Source: Firmicutes bacterium UBA3871
GTDB lineage: Bacteria > Bacillota > Clostridia > Peptostreptococcales > Anaerovoracaceae
DNA length: 5,142 nucleotides
NCBI GenBank assembly: GCA_002392265.1
Contig: DGGP01000042.1
Coordinates: 1-5,142, forward strand
Reading direction: 5' to 3'
A model generated the notes under the pieces. The model was not told where the DNA came from and searched no databases. It saw only the letters and a program-made list of their open reading frames with translations. Made by a program: the position numbers and the translations under genes. Every line of letters begins with the position of its first letter. Position 1 is the first letter of the stretch. Of this stretch, positions 1 through 5,091 are shown piece after piece.

Positions 1-1
1 C

Positions 2-1054
2 CGCCAGAGATACGTTGACCTGATCGTTAATAACGGTGTTCGCGAAACCTTCAAAAAGAGAACTGAAATCATCCATGAGATGAAGCGCGTTCTCGAAGAA
101 GACTTTGGCTATCTCGAAGTAGACACACCGATTCTGACTACCATCGCAGGCGGTGCAAATGCAAGACCTTTCGAAACACATCACAACACACTCGATATGG
201 ACATGAAGCTCCGTATTTCAAACGAGCTTTATCTTAAGAGACTTATCGTCGGCGGACTCGACAGAGTTTACGAGATGGGCAAGATGTTCCGTAACGAGGG
301 TATGGATAAAAACCACAATCCTGAGTTCACTTCCATGGAATGCTACTATGCATATGAAAACATGGAAAAGACTATGGAGGTTACAGAGCAGCTCATTTCA
401 AAGGCAGCATTAAAGGCAACAGGCTCCATGGTTATAAACTACCAGGGCAAGACCTTCGACCTGACTCCTCCTTGGAGAAAGCTCGATATGACGGATGCCG
501 TAAAGGAAATCACAGGCGTGGATTTCCACAAGCTTGATTCCGACGAGGATGCCCGCAAGGCAGCTCTCGAATATATGAAGGACCACGAATCCGCACTGAC
601 TGAGGAAGAAATCAATTCCTGGACACGCGGAAAGATTATCGCAGAGTTCTTTGAGGAATATGTAGAGGACGTTCCGGGCTATCTCGATCAGCCTACCTTC
701 GTAATGGGACACCCTGTAGAGATTTCGCCTCTCGCAAAGAGAGATCCGAAGGACCCTCGCATCACACGTCGTTTCGAAGCATATATCAACGGCTGGGAGG
801 TTGCAAACGCGTTCTCCGAGCTCAATGACCCAATCGACCAGTACCAGCGTTTCGCAGAGCAGCAGGCTCAGCTCGACGCAGGTCTCGATGAAGAGGCTCA
901 TCCAATGGATATGGACTTCGTAAACGCACTTGAGGTAGGTCTCCCACCTACAGGTGGCCTGGGCGTAGGTATCGACAGAGTAATCATGCTGATTACCGAT
1001 GCTCCAACCATACGCGACATAATCCTCTTCCCGACGATGAAGCCGGAGAGATAG
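2..1054 (+). CDS. lysS: Lysyl-tRNA synthetase (class II), 5'-truncated by window edge
   Basis: Charges tRNA-Lys with lysine in an ATP-dependent two-step reaction in the cytoplasm. The frame is open from base 2 with no start codon, so the gene begins outside the window. The 350 residues seen are the class II catalytic domain. The N-terminal OB-fold anticodon-binding domain, about 145-150 residues in a usual protein of about 500, is missing. The visible part opens with [10 protein letters not shown], the family's entry to motif 1. It continues with [18 protein letters not shown], then motif 2 FRNEG (287-301) followed by [14 protein letters not shown], then the acceptor stretch [13 protein letters not shown], and ends with motif 3 GLGVGIDR (956-979) and [14 protein letters not shown], the normal C-terminus. 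The first ATG (base 80) lies inside the conserved domain and is not the start. Codons are rich in C-ending forms, as in highly expressed genes. A terminator follows 40 bases after the stop. Identification is secure. Confidence 0.97.
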   Translation, partial: RQRYVDLIVNNGVRETFKKRTEIIHEMKRVLEEDFGYLEVDTPILTTIAGGANARPFETHHNTLDMDMKLRISNELYLKRLIVGGLDRVYEMGKMFRNEGMDKNHNPEFTSMECYYAYENMEKTMEVTEQLISKAALKATGSMVINYQGKTFDLTPPWRKLDMTDAVKEITGVDFHKLDSDEDARKAALEYMKDHESALTEEEINSWTRGKIIAEFFEEYVEDVPGYLDQPTFVMGHPVEISPLAKRDPKDPRITRRFEAYINGWEVANAFSELNDPIDQYQRFAEQQAQLDAGLDEEAHPMDMDFVNALEVGLPPTGGLGVGIDRVIMLITDAPTIRDIILFPTMKPER

Positions 1055-1094
1055 GGGAAAGCAATAGGAAAAGTAGGAGAAATAGTATATTTTG

Positions 1095-1122
1095 CCCCGA
1101 GGCACCCGCCCCGGGGTTTTTT
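1095..1122 (+). terminator. Intrinsic terminator of lysS
   Basis: CCCCG (1095-1099) pairs with CGGGG (1112-1116). Inside, after an A/C mismatch, GG (1101-1102) pairs with CC (1109-1110), leaving a CACCCG loop. Six T (1117-1122) follow directly. It lies 40 bases after the lysS stop, the expected place for its Rho-independent terminator. REP copy A begins one base further on. Confidence 0.8.
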
Positions 1123-1123
1123 A

Positions 1124-1160
1124 GGCGAATCTGGGGACAGGCACCAAATTCGCCTTTTTT
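1124..1160 (+). terminator. Terminator-like hairpin 1 of REP copy A
   Basis: The stem GGCGAAT/ATTCGCC, with TGG/CCA beyond one mismatch, is followed immediately by six T. It has the form of an intrinsic terminator and would act as a back-up just behind the lysS terminator. It could equally be only a repeat arm that happens to end in T. Confidence 0.5.
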
Positions 1161-1224
1161 CCACTTTGGGGACAGGCACTAAATTCGCCAAAATTCCAAT
1201 TTGGTGCCTGTCCCTAAATTCGCC
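1124..1224 (+). repeat. REP-like two-hairpin repeat, copy A (complete)
   Basis: A 101-base module with two hairpins built on the core GGGGACAGGCACC. Hairpin 1 (1124-1154) pairs GGCGAAT with ATTCGCC, then after a C/A mismatch TGG with CCA, and is followed by six T (1155-1160). Hairpin 2 pairs GGGACAGGCAC (1169-1179) with GTGCCTGTCCC (1204-1214), continued inward by a T-G wobble and AAATT/AATTT around a 12-base loop. The module closes with CTAAATTCGCC, so the whole unit is bounded by GGCGAAT and ATTCGCC. The first 88 bases differ from copy C (5055-5142) at four positions by eye, with no gaps. Short palindromes of this kind are often dispersed by REP-associated tyrosine transposases (RAYT). None is encoded here, so that link is inference. 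Confidence 0.88.
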
Positions 1225-1250
1225 TTGGAATACTGCGCCTCTTTTTATGA

Positions 1251-1510
1251 CTTCCCCGCCCCCGCGCGACGCTGAGTTCGGCTGCTGGCTTTACCTCCGC
1301 GAGACACTGCCTGCCCTCACTCGCAAGTTTTGGAACGTCACGAAAACTTAGGGTTTTCTACGAGCGAAAACCCTTCAGACATTCGTGCCGTTGCGTACGC
1401 AGCTCAGCTGCTCCCGCCAGCCAAAACTTTTGCTCGTTTCGGTGGGCATTGCCGTCGCATCGGACAGCATGGCGCACCCGAAAACAGCGCTCGCGCAGGG
1501 GGGCGGGAAC
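1251..1510. repeat. Long imperfect inverted repeat (GC-rich palindrome)
   Basis: The left arm, about 1251-1333, is an imperfect reverse complement of the right arm, about 1421-1510. Outer anchors are 1251-1276 (starting CTTCCCCGCCCCC) against 1485-1510 (ending GGGGGGCGGGAAC). The inner anchor is a perfect nine-base pair, AAGTTTTGG (1325-1333) with CCAAAACTT (1421-1429). Between the anchors the arms still align with small gaps, for example TCCG and TGCCC blocks in the same order. The loop of about 87 bases has its own hairpin, GGGTTTTC (1351-1358) with GAAAACCC (1366-1373), and the interrupted palindrome GCAGCT-C-AGCTGC (1399-1411). It may be a structured RNA, the body of a dispersed element, or a decayed duplication in inverted orientation. 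Strand and function are unknown. Confidence 0.65.
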
Positions 1511-1562
1511 CCCCAAACTCATTTATCAAGGTGTGTTTTAGAAAAGTGGTTTCACTGAAAAT

Positions 1563-1599
1563 ATGCACTATATGTACTGTTTTTGCGATTATGGTGCAT
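1563..1599. repeat. ATGCAC inverted pair 1 (imperfect)
   Basis: ATGCACTAT (1563-1571) is complementary to ATGGTGCAT (1591-1599) except for one T-G wobble, with a 19-base loop. It is the weakest of three pairs sharing the ATGCACTA core. Confidence 0.55.
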
Positions 1600-1635
1600 T
1601 GATTAATCAAAGGGCTGCTTGGGTTTTGACTTAGT

Positions 1636-1676
1636 CTATGCACTAAAAACCGATTTTCCAAAGACATAGTGCATAG
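1636..1676. repeat. ATGCAC inverted pair 2 (perfect, 10 bp)
   Basis: CTATGCACTA (1636-1645) is the exact reverse complement of TAGTGCATAG (1667-1676), with 21 bases between. It could be a stem-loop in RNA or two facing protein-binding sites two helical turns apart; the sequence does not decide. Confidence 0.75.
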
Positions 1677-1733
1677 CTCTGTCGTGCGTGAGTAGCCAAG
1701 TCCTATAGAATTCGCATTTAGGGGCAAATTATA

Positions 1734-1770
1734 ATGCACTATATCCAGCAATACCGAGGATATAGTGCAT
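1734..1770. repeat. ATGCAC inverted pair 3 (perfect, 13 bp)
   Basis: ATGCACTATATCC (1734-1746) is the exact reverse complement of GGATATAGTGCAT (1758-1770), with an 11-base loop. AGTTTTTAAAA follows, so a + strand transcript could end here, although the stem is AT-rich. This is the longest and tightest of the three pairs. A TATAAT lies at 1730-1735 but has no matching -35 box. Confidence 0.8.
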
Positions 1771-1817
1771 AGTTTTTAAAATCGAAGAAATTATGGATGC
1801 ACAGGATAGTGGGCAAG

Positions 1818-1886
1818 GCTAATCTGGGGACAAAGCTAATCTGGGGACAGGCACCCAATTCGCCTTTTTTCTAATTTGGGGACAGG
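1818..1886 (+). repeat. REP-like repeat, copy B (degenerate, truncated)
   Basis: Same orientation as copies A and C. The core GGGGACAGGCACC is followed by CAATTCGCC and six T, then by TTTGGGGACAGG, after which the match ends at 1886. The left arm reads GCTAAT instead of GGCGAAT, so hairpin 1 can no longer close fully, and the second half of hairpin 2 is absent. The left 15 bases, GCTAATCTGGGGACA, occur twice in tandem (1818-1832 and 1835-1849). The kinase terminator starts a few bases further on. Confidence 0.8.
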
Positions 1887-1893
1887 TTATATT

Positions 1894-1921
1894 AAAAATT
1901 GCCCCGTAGTAGGGGCAATTT
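1894..1921 (-). terminator. Intrinsic terminator of the kinase gene
   Basis: AAATTGCCCC (1896-1905) and GGGGCAATTT (1912-1921) form a perfect 10-base-pair stem with a six-base loop. Read on the minus strand it is followed by a short T run (the A run at 1894-1898). It lies 17 bases past the kinase stop, so it fits as that gene's Rho-independent terminator. It is nearly symmetrical, but the + side lacks a good T run. Confidence 0.82.
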
Positions 1922-1937
1922 ATGTTTTAAAATTATG

Positions 1938-3026
1938 TTATAATGATTGTAAATCAAATATTATTGCAAGTATAATCCCAAGGAAAAAGAAAACGACTGT
2001 AAATATAATAATATCAGCAAGGACTATCCCGAGTATTCGCAAGGTCTTTCTTTTTCTTGGAATAAACGCCAGAATCCTTTGCCAGTCACGATAGTTGAAA
2101 GTGAAAAAGATTACTGCTATAGTGCCTGCCGCCAGTGTCAGACAAGGGGCAAACATGCGGACGCCTTCGTTGGTGACAAAATCGAAAGTAAAGCTTCCGT
2201 ATACGATGAAGATATACGAGAGGGCAGCGATTACCATGTGAACGATGTTGCCGGACCTAAATCCAGGAGGCAGATATGGGGCAACATTTGATAAGTCGAT
2301 GCCTAGAGGGTGCTTTGCTTTTAATATGGCCTTTCTGAGATGTCTTGCATCTTTATATCTTTCAGACCTTTCAATCTGCAAACAACAAGTAATTATCTCA
2401 GACAGAGCGCCGCGTGCGACTTCTGACCTGGACACCTTCCCGGTAAGGAGCGTATTCATTACCATGCCAAGCGCATATATGTCGGTTGTGGCATTTGAAG
2501 TGCCAAAGCCATACTGCTCCGGCGCCGCAAAGCCTTTCGTACCGAGCAAGCGTGTGTCTTCCTCGTCTTCACGGCTGTCAAGCCTGGCCGCATTTAGGTC
2601 GAGAAGCCACGGAATGCCGTCGGGAGTTATCATGATGTTGGAAGGCTTGATGTCGCGGTGGATTATTGGTGGCTGCTTTTCGTGAAGTGCGTCCACGGTA
2701 TCGCAAAGAGGCAGCATAATTTCGATAACCTCGGTTTCGCTGAATGTTTTGCCGACATCGAGCATTTGCTGCAGAGTTGTGCCGGATATGTAATCCTCTA
2801 TCAAGAGGAGGCAATCTTCGCGTTCGGAAATGTAATAAATCTGAGGAATATGGATTACCGGATCGTTTGCGAGAGAGAGGAAAACTTCGGAATCGTAAAC
2901 ATCCATAATCTTGAATACACGCATCTTTTCTGATGGAATGTGCTGTACAAGATAAACATTGTGCTCTTCATGCAAAGCGGTAATTAATTTGTAGTCGTCA
3001 GGTAATAAATGCTCAACTCTAGTCAT
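1938..3026 (-). CDS. Membrane-anchored Ser/Thr protein kinase
   Basis: A 362-residue Hanks-type (eukaryotic-like) kinase that would phosphorylate Ser/Thr of unknown targets at the cytoplasmic face of the membrane. Residues about 10-240 are the kinase domain: candidate VAIK lysine K39 (in VFK), catalytic loop HRDIKPSN (123-130, D125, K127, N130), metal-binding D143 in DLN in place of DFG, GTKGFAAPE (162-170) ending the activation segment, and D182 in DIYALG. The Gly-rich loop is degenerate: the stretch near 18-28 (LHEEHNVYLVQ) has no glycine. About three hydrophobic segments follow (262-280, 291-311, 332-357), with no extracellular PASTA or other sensor domain. The start is supported by GGAGAG at 3031-3036, four bases upstream, although that gap is short. 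The gene is divergent from the small XRE-like gene, 90 bases away. HRD, D143 and K39 are all present, so catalysis is plausible despite the loop. The fold call is secure; the substrate is unknown. Confidence 0.93.
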   Translation of the reverse strand: MTRVEHLLPDDYKLITALHEEHNVYLVQHIPSEKMRVFKIMDVYDSEVFLSLANDPVIHIPQIYYISEREDCLLLIEDYISGTTLQQMLDVGKTFSETEVIEIMLPLCDTVDALHEKQPPIIHRDIKPSNIMITPDGIPWLLDLNAARLDSREDEEDTRLLGTKGFAAPEQYGFGTSNATTDIYALGMVMNTLLTGKVSRSEVARGALSEIITCCLQIERSERYKDARHLRKAILKAKHPLGIDLSNVAPYLPPGFRSGNIVHMVIAALSYIFIVYGSFTFDFVTNEGVRMFAPCLTLAAGTIAVIFFTFNYRDWQRILAFIPRKRKTLRILGIVLADIIIFTVVFFFLGIILAIIFDLQSL

Positions 3027-3046
3027 TTTACTCTCCGAGTATAGTA

Positions 3047-3075
3047 TTAAGCGAAAGCGAATATACGATTATTAT
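3047..3075 (+). promoter_or_regulatory. Possible promoter of the XRE-like gene
   Basis: TTAAGC (3047-3052) and TATTAT (3070-3075) are 17 bases apart on the + strand, upstream of the 3117 start. The -35 box is weak (three of six). The -10 boxes of the two divergent promoters overlap, so the genes could be co-regulated or mutually exclusive. Low certainty. Confidence 0.3.
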
Positions 3076-3098
3076 ATCAGAGGGGAAGCGACTTGCAA
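3071..3098 (-). promoter_or_regulatory. Probable sigma-A-type promoter of the kinase gene
   Basis: Read on the minus strand, TTGCAA (3093-3098) and a perfect TATAAT (3071-3076) are 16 bases apart. Transcription would start near 3064 and give a leader of about 38 bases. The -35 box matches TTGACA at four of six positions. The site lies inside the leader of the opposite gene, so the two transcription units may interfere with each other. Confidence 0.6.
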
Positions 3099-3116
3099 AG
3101 CAGATAGGAGGAAAAG

Positions 3117-3572
3117 ATGGCAGATACAAGAGACCTCGAAAAGGTTTTAGGCGGTGTTCATCCAAAAGACATAGACAAATATCTTGAAGAAAACAAGTCG
3201 GAACTGAGGCCGGAGTGGAGAGGCTTTTCCTCATATGTCAGAGAGCTGCTCAAGGAAAAAGGAGTCAGGCAACAGGATTTGTTCTTGGAAGCAGACATCC
3301 CCGAAAGATACGGCTACAAGCTGTTATCTGAAGAAAAGCACACAAAGCAAAGGGATGTAATTCTCAGAATATGTTATGCGGGCGAGTTCACTCTCGAGGA
3401 AACTCAGCGGGCATTGAGATATTACGAGATGCCGCAGCTGTATGCAAAGATTCCGAGAGATGCCATACTCATGGTGGCATTTAACACCAGGCCGGGCAGC
3501 ATAATTACAGTAAATCAGATGCTGAGAGACCATAAGGAACAACCGCTAAGGACCAGCGGAATTCAAGATTAA
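3117..3572 (+). CDS. Small XRE-like helix-turn-helix protein, kinase neighbour
   Basis: 151 residues, soluble, no signal peptide. The ATG is preceded by a strong AGGAGG (3106-3111). Residues 1-35 are charged and carry a possible short helix (DIDKYLEENKSEL). Residues about 36-105 have the helix pattern of an XRE/Cro-type domain: VRELLKEKGVRQQDLFLEAD, then IPERYGYKLLSEEKHTKQRD where the recognition helix and wing would lie, then ILRICYAGEFTLEETQRALRYY. The C-terminal part (106-151), with LYAKIPRDAILMVAFNTRPGSI and PLRTSGIQD, looks conserved; from memory, similar proteins sit beside Ser/Thr kinase genes in Clostridia, but I cannot check that here. It may bind DNA, including the shared promoter region, or serve as a kinase substrate or adaptor. 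It sits divergent from the kinase and ends before a strong terminator. The gene is secure; the role is inferred. Confidence 0.85.
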   Translation: MADTRDLEKVLGGVHPKDIDKYLEENKSELRPEWRGFSSYVRELLKEKGVRQQDLFLEADIPERYGYKLLSEEKHTKQRDVILRICYAGEFTLEETQRALRYYEMPQLYAKIPRDAILMVAFNTRPGSIITVNQMLRDHKEQPLRTSGIQD

Positions 3573-3591
3573 ACAAAAAATGTAAAATAGT

Positions 3592-3631
3592 CGTCTTTTG
3601 CCCCATAGCGGGGGCAACGGACGCTTTTTTT
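3592..3631 (+). terminator. Intrinsic terminator of the XRE-like gene
   Basis: TTGCCCC (3598-3604) pairs with GGGGCAA (3611-3617) around a six-base loop. Beyond one T/C mismatch the stem extends outward by five more pairs, including one wobble (3592-3596 with 3619-3623). Seven T (3625-3631) follow. It separates this transcript from the operon starting at 3687. Confidence 0.88.
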
Positions 3632-3686
3632 ATTTGCTATACTCTTATCGTAAAATAACGTCTACCATGGAAGGAGAAAAGAGTAT

Positions 3687-4073
3687 ATGAAAACATGGAA
3701 ATTAGTATCGGGAATTTTATGCATGATAATGTTTGCCTTTGTAACATTTCAATCTTGCGCGGCGGGTGTAGCAAACACCCTGCAGGAAAATGGTGACGTA
3801 AGCGGTACGGCCGGCTTGCTCGTCGCAATAATGCTACTGGCAGGCGGAATTGTGTCCGTCGCTACAAGAAAAGCTGCCGGCATCGGTGGAAGCATCGCGC
3901 TTGTCGTATTGTTTCTGCTTGGCGCCCTGTTCGGATTTTGCTTTTCCAAAAACTTTGCGGACCTTTCGATATGGGGAGGCTGGTGTCTGATTTGTGCGGT
4001 GTTGGCAATCGTGGATATTGTATCGAAGAAAAAGAATAGAAAGAATGAAGCTGTAAGCGGAGGTGTGCAATAA
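3687..4073 (+). CDS. Four-helix membrane protein of unknown function
   Basis: 128 residues with four predicted membrane helices: about 5-25, 42-60, 67-86 and 93-113. A basic tail KKKNRKN follows, so the C-terminus is probably cytoplasmic. The start FQSCAAGVANTLQENGDVSGTAG is of a type I recognise from small Firmicutes membrane proteins with no assigned function. Cys24 is not in a good lipobox (FQSC), so I do not call it a lipoprotein. AAGGAG at 3671-3676 lies ten bases before the ATG. A -10-like TAAAAT (3651-3656) or TATACT (3638-3643) lies upstream, without a clear -35 box. The stop TAA shares its last base with the ATG of the next gene, so the two are very probably co-transcribed and translationally coupled. 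Confidence 0.85.
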   Translation: MKTWKLVSGILCMIMFAFVTFQSCAAGVANTLQENGDVSGTAGLLVAIMLLAGGIVSVATRKAAGIGGSIALVVLFLLGALFGFCFSKNFADLSIWGGWCLICAVLAIVDIVSKKKNRKNEAVSGGVQ

Positions 4074-4600
4074 TGAAGAAGAAATTATTAGCGTTAGTGT
4101 TGGCATTGGTATTGGTGTTCGCAATGACGGCATGCGGAGGAGGGAACGATAATCAAAGCGCGTCGGACGACTCTTCAAGCAGTGCGGCTGCGGAGAACAG
4201 CGTGGCAGACGATGACGCTGCAGTTACAGGAAGTGACGAGGGCGTTTTAGGGGATTATGTGGTAAAAATTAACGATGCCCAAATCGGAACAGATTGGGAA
4301 GGCAACAAGGTCATTGTGATCAGCTATGACTTTACAAACAATTCCGATGATGCTGCTTCTGCCATGTGGGCACTCGTAACAAAGGCGTTTCAAAACGGGA
4401 TAGAGCTGGAATCGGCTTATGGAATCGAAGAAGATTGGTACGACGGAGATACCGTAGATAAACAAATAAAGCCGGGCGCGACGATCACCGGTTGTCAGGC
4501 CGCATTTGTACTTGATGATAATTCTGACGTTGAATTCGAAGTCACCGAGCTTATCAGCTTTAGTGATGAAGTGATTGCAAAAACTTTTTCAATTGAATAA
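4073..4600 (+). CDS. DUF5067-like lipoprotein
   Basis: 175 residues, exported and lipid-anchored. Residues 1-20 form a signal peptide (MKKK, then a Leu/Val/Ala core), and the lipobox MTAC puts the modified cysteine at 21. A Ser/Asp/Ala-rich linker follows to about residue 58. Residues about 60-175 match what I remember of DUF5067, an immunoglobulin-like domain common in Firmicutes lipoproteins: VIVISYDFTNNSDDAASAMWALVTKAFQNGIELESAYGI, then IKPGATITGCQAAFVLDDNSDVEFEVTEL. The function of this domain is not known to me; a ligand- or partner-binding surface protein is a guess. The start is fixed by the signal peptide and by GGAGGTG (4059-4065) inside the end of the upstream gene, which it overlaps by one base (TAATG). 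No terminator is evident after it. Confidence 0.9.
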   Translation: MKKKLLALVLALVLVFAMTACGGGNDNQSASDDSSSSAAAENSVADDDAAVTGSDEGVLGDYVVKINDAQIGTDWEGNKVIVISYDFTNNSDDAASAMWALVTKAFQNGIELESAYGIEEDWYDGDTVDKQIKPGATITGCQAAFVLDDNSDVEFEVTELISFSDEVIAKTFSIE

Positions 4601-4661
4601 AATAGGCAGGTAAAAGTATTTAGCCTGATGTTAATTTAACTAAAAAAGAGAGGAAAAAATT

Positions 4662-4730
4662 ATGTCAATCGAAATGAAAGCAATAACTGAGTGGACCTTT
4701 TTAATGAGGTTCCAATCCCAGCAGATGTAA
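4662..4730 (+). CDS. Short upstream overlapping frame (22 codons), uncertain
   Basis: Begins MSIEMKAITEWTF and stops at TAA 4728-4730. It has the best ribosome binding site in this area (GAGAGGA, 4648-4654, seven bases before ATG) and overlaps the first 40 bases of the PH-domain gene in another frame. It could be a leader peptide that couples translation to the PH gene, the true N-terminus of that gene joined by -1 frameshifting or broken by an indel, or chance. The in-frame CTTTTTA run at 4697-4703 (C TTT TTA) loosely resembles a slippery site. Confidence 0.3.
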   Translation: MSIEMKAITEWTFLMRFQSQQM

Positions 4731-5038
4731 CAGAGCTGTTGGTTCAGGGAGAGCAGCCTTTTAAGGCATTTAAAACGTTTAGGGACAGCGCAATCTTTAC
4801 GAATAAAAGGCTTATTGTGCGCGATTCCCAAGGGTTGACAGGGAAGAAGGTTGAAATCTATTCGTTGCCTTATAATTCAATTAATATGTGGTCATCAGAA
4901 AACGCAGGGAAAGTCTTAGATATTAATGCGGAAATCGAGCTTTGGACCAGAGCCGGACATATAAAGATTAAGGTCGGAAAAGGTTGCGATATAAGAGCGA
5001 TAGATATGCTTCTTGCGCAGGCAGTATTGAATCATTAA
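4691..5038 (+). CDS. Bacterial PH-domain protein
   Basis: 115 residues from GTG, cytoplasmic, no membrane segment or signal peptide. It fits the bacterial PH-domain family (bPH_1, formerly DUF1696): LLVQGEQPFKAFKTFRDSAIFTNKRLIVRDSQGLTGKKVEIYSLPYNSI carries the family's FTNKRLI and QGLTGKK-SLPY strands, followed by SSENAG and LDINAEIELWTRAGHIKIKV, and a final helix (DIRAIDMLLAQAVLNH) that caps such folds. Family members are of similar length, and no function is firmly established. The start is unclear: GTG 4691 directly follows an in-frame TGA (4688-4690) and has no clear ribosome binding site, while an out-of-frame ATG at 4662 has a good one. DLFNEVPIP reads like a natural N-terminus, so GTG with coupling from the upstream frame is my preferred reading. 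It lies 90 bases after the lipoprotein gene with no terminator between, so it may share that operon. Confidence 0.85.
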   Translation: MDLFNEVPIPADVTELLVQGEQPFKAFKTFRDSAIFTNKRLIVRDSQGLTGKKVEIYSLPYNSINMWSSENAGKVLDINAEIELWTRAGHIKIKVGKGCDIRAIDMLLAQAVLNH

Positions 5039-5054
5039 AGTTATATGTGGACAA

Positions 5055-5091
5055 GGCGAATTTGGGGACAGGCACCAAATTCGCCTTTTTT
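5055..5091 (+). terminator. REP hairpin 1 of copy C acting as terminator
   Basis: GGCGAATTTGG (5055-5065) and CCAAATTCGCC (5075-5085) form a perfect 11-base-pair stem with a nine-base loop, followed by six T (5086-5091). It starts 17 bases after the PH-domain stop, and no other terminator is seen, so it probably ends that transcript. On the minus strand there is no T run. Confidence 0.75.

Larger units (their letters stand above)
1225..1817. other. Gene-free composite palindromic region
   Basis: About 590 bases between REP copies A and B with no gene I can support. Reading frames of 90 codons (1330-1602, +) and 115 codons (1404-1751, -) run through the palindromes, lack convincing ribosome binding sites and resemble no family I know. 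The first part, to about 1515, is visibly GC-rich with runs of C and G and folds on itself. The second part, 1520-1817, is AT-rich and holds three inverted pairs of an ATGCACTA motif. The change of composition within one spacer, and the REP copies on both sides, suggest an inserted composite element rather than an ordinary intergenic region. Confidence 0.7.

Noticed and set aside
410..1105. 231-codon open frame on the minus strand
   Set aside because: It lies antisense to the certain lysS coding sequence, has Cys/His/Tyr-rich composition typical of a shadow frame, and matches no family.
898..1191. Minus-strand frame starting MANLVPVPKVEKRRIWCLSP, with a near-identical start in a frame at 4916-5122
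   Set aside because: The shared start is just the REP repeat read in the minus direction in copies A and C; each frame then runs antisense into a real gene (lysS, PH domain).
1330..1602. 90-codon plus-strand frame in the GC-rich block
   Set aside because: No ribosome binding site, it overlaps the inverted repeat arms, and its composition follows the palindrome rather than codon use of the neighbours.
1707..1735. Promoter suggested by TATAAT at 1730-1735
   Set aside because: No acceptable -35 box at 16-18 bases, no gene downstream on the + strand, and the T of this box merges into the perfect inverted pair at 1734.
1404..1751. 115-codon minus-strand frame in the composite region
   Set aside because: It runs through the palindromes and two ATGCACTA pairs, has no convincing ribosome binding site, and its sequence resembles no family I know. 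I cannot exclude it fully, but the repeat structure explains the DNA better.
1124..1886. CRISPR-like array
   Set aside because: The repeated units are palindromic REP modules of unequal spacing, not regular direct repeats with unique spacers, and no cas gene is present.
2245..2685. 146-codon plus-strand frame inside the kinase gene
   Set aside because: Antisense shadow of the kinase catalytic domain, which is identified by clear motifs on the other strand.
4601..4640. Terminator after the lipoprotein gene
   Set aside because: Only a weak AGGC/GCCT pairing with a long loop and no T run is present, so read-through toward the PH-domain gene is more likely.
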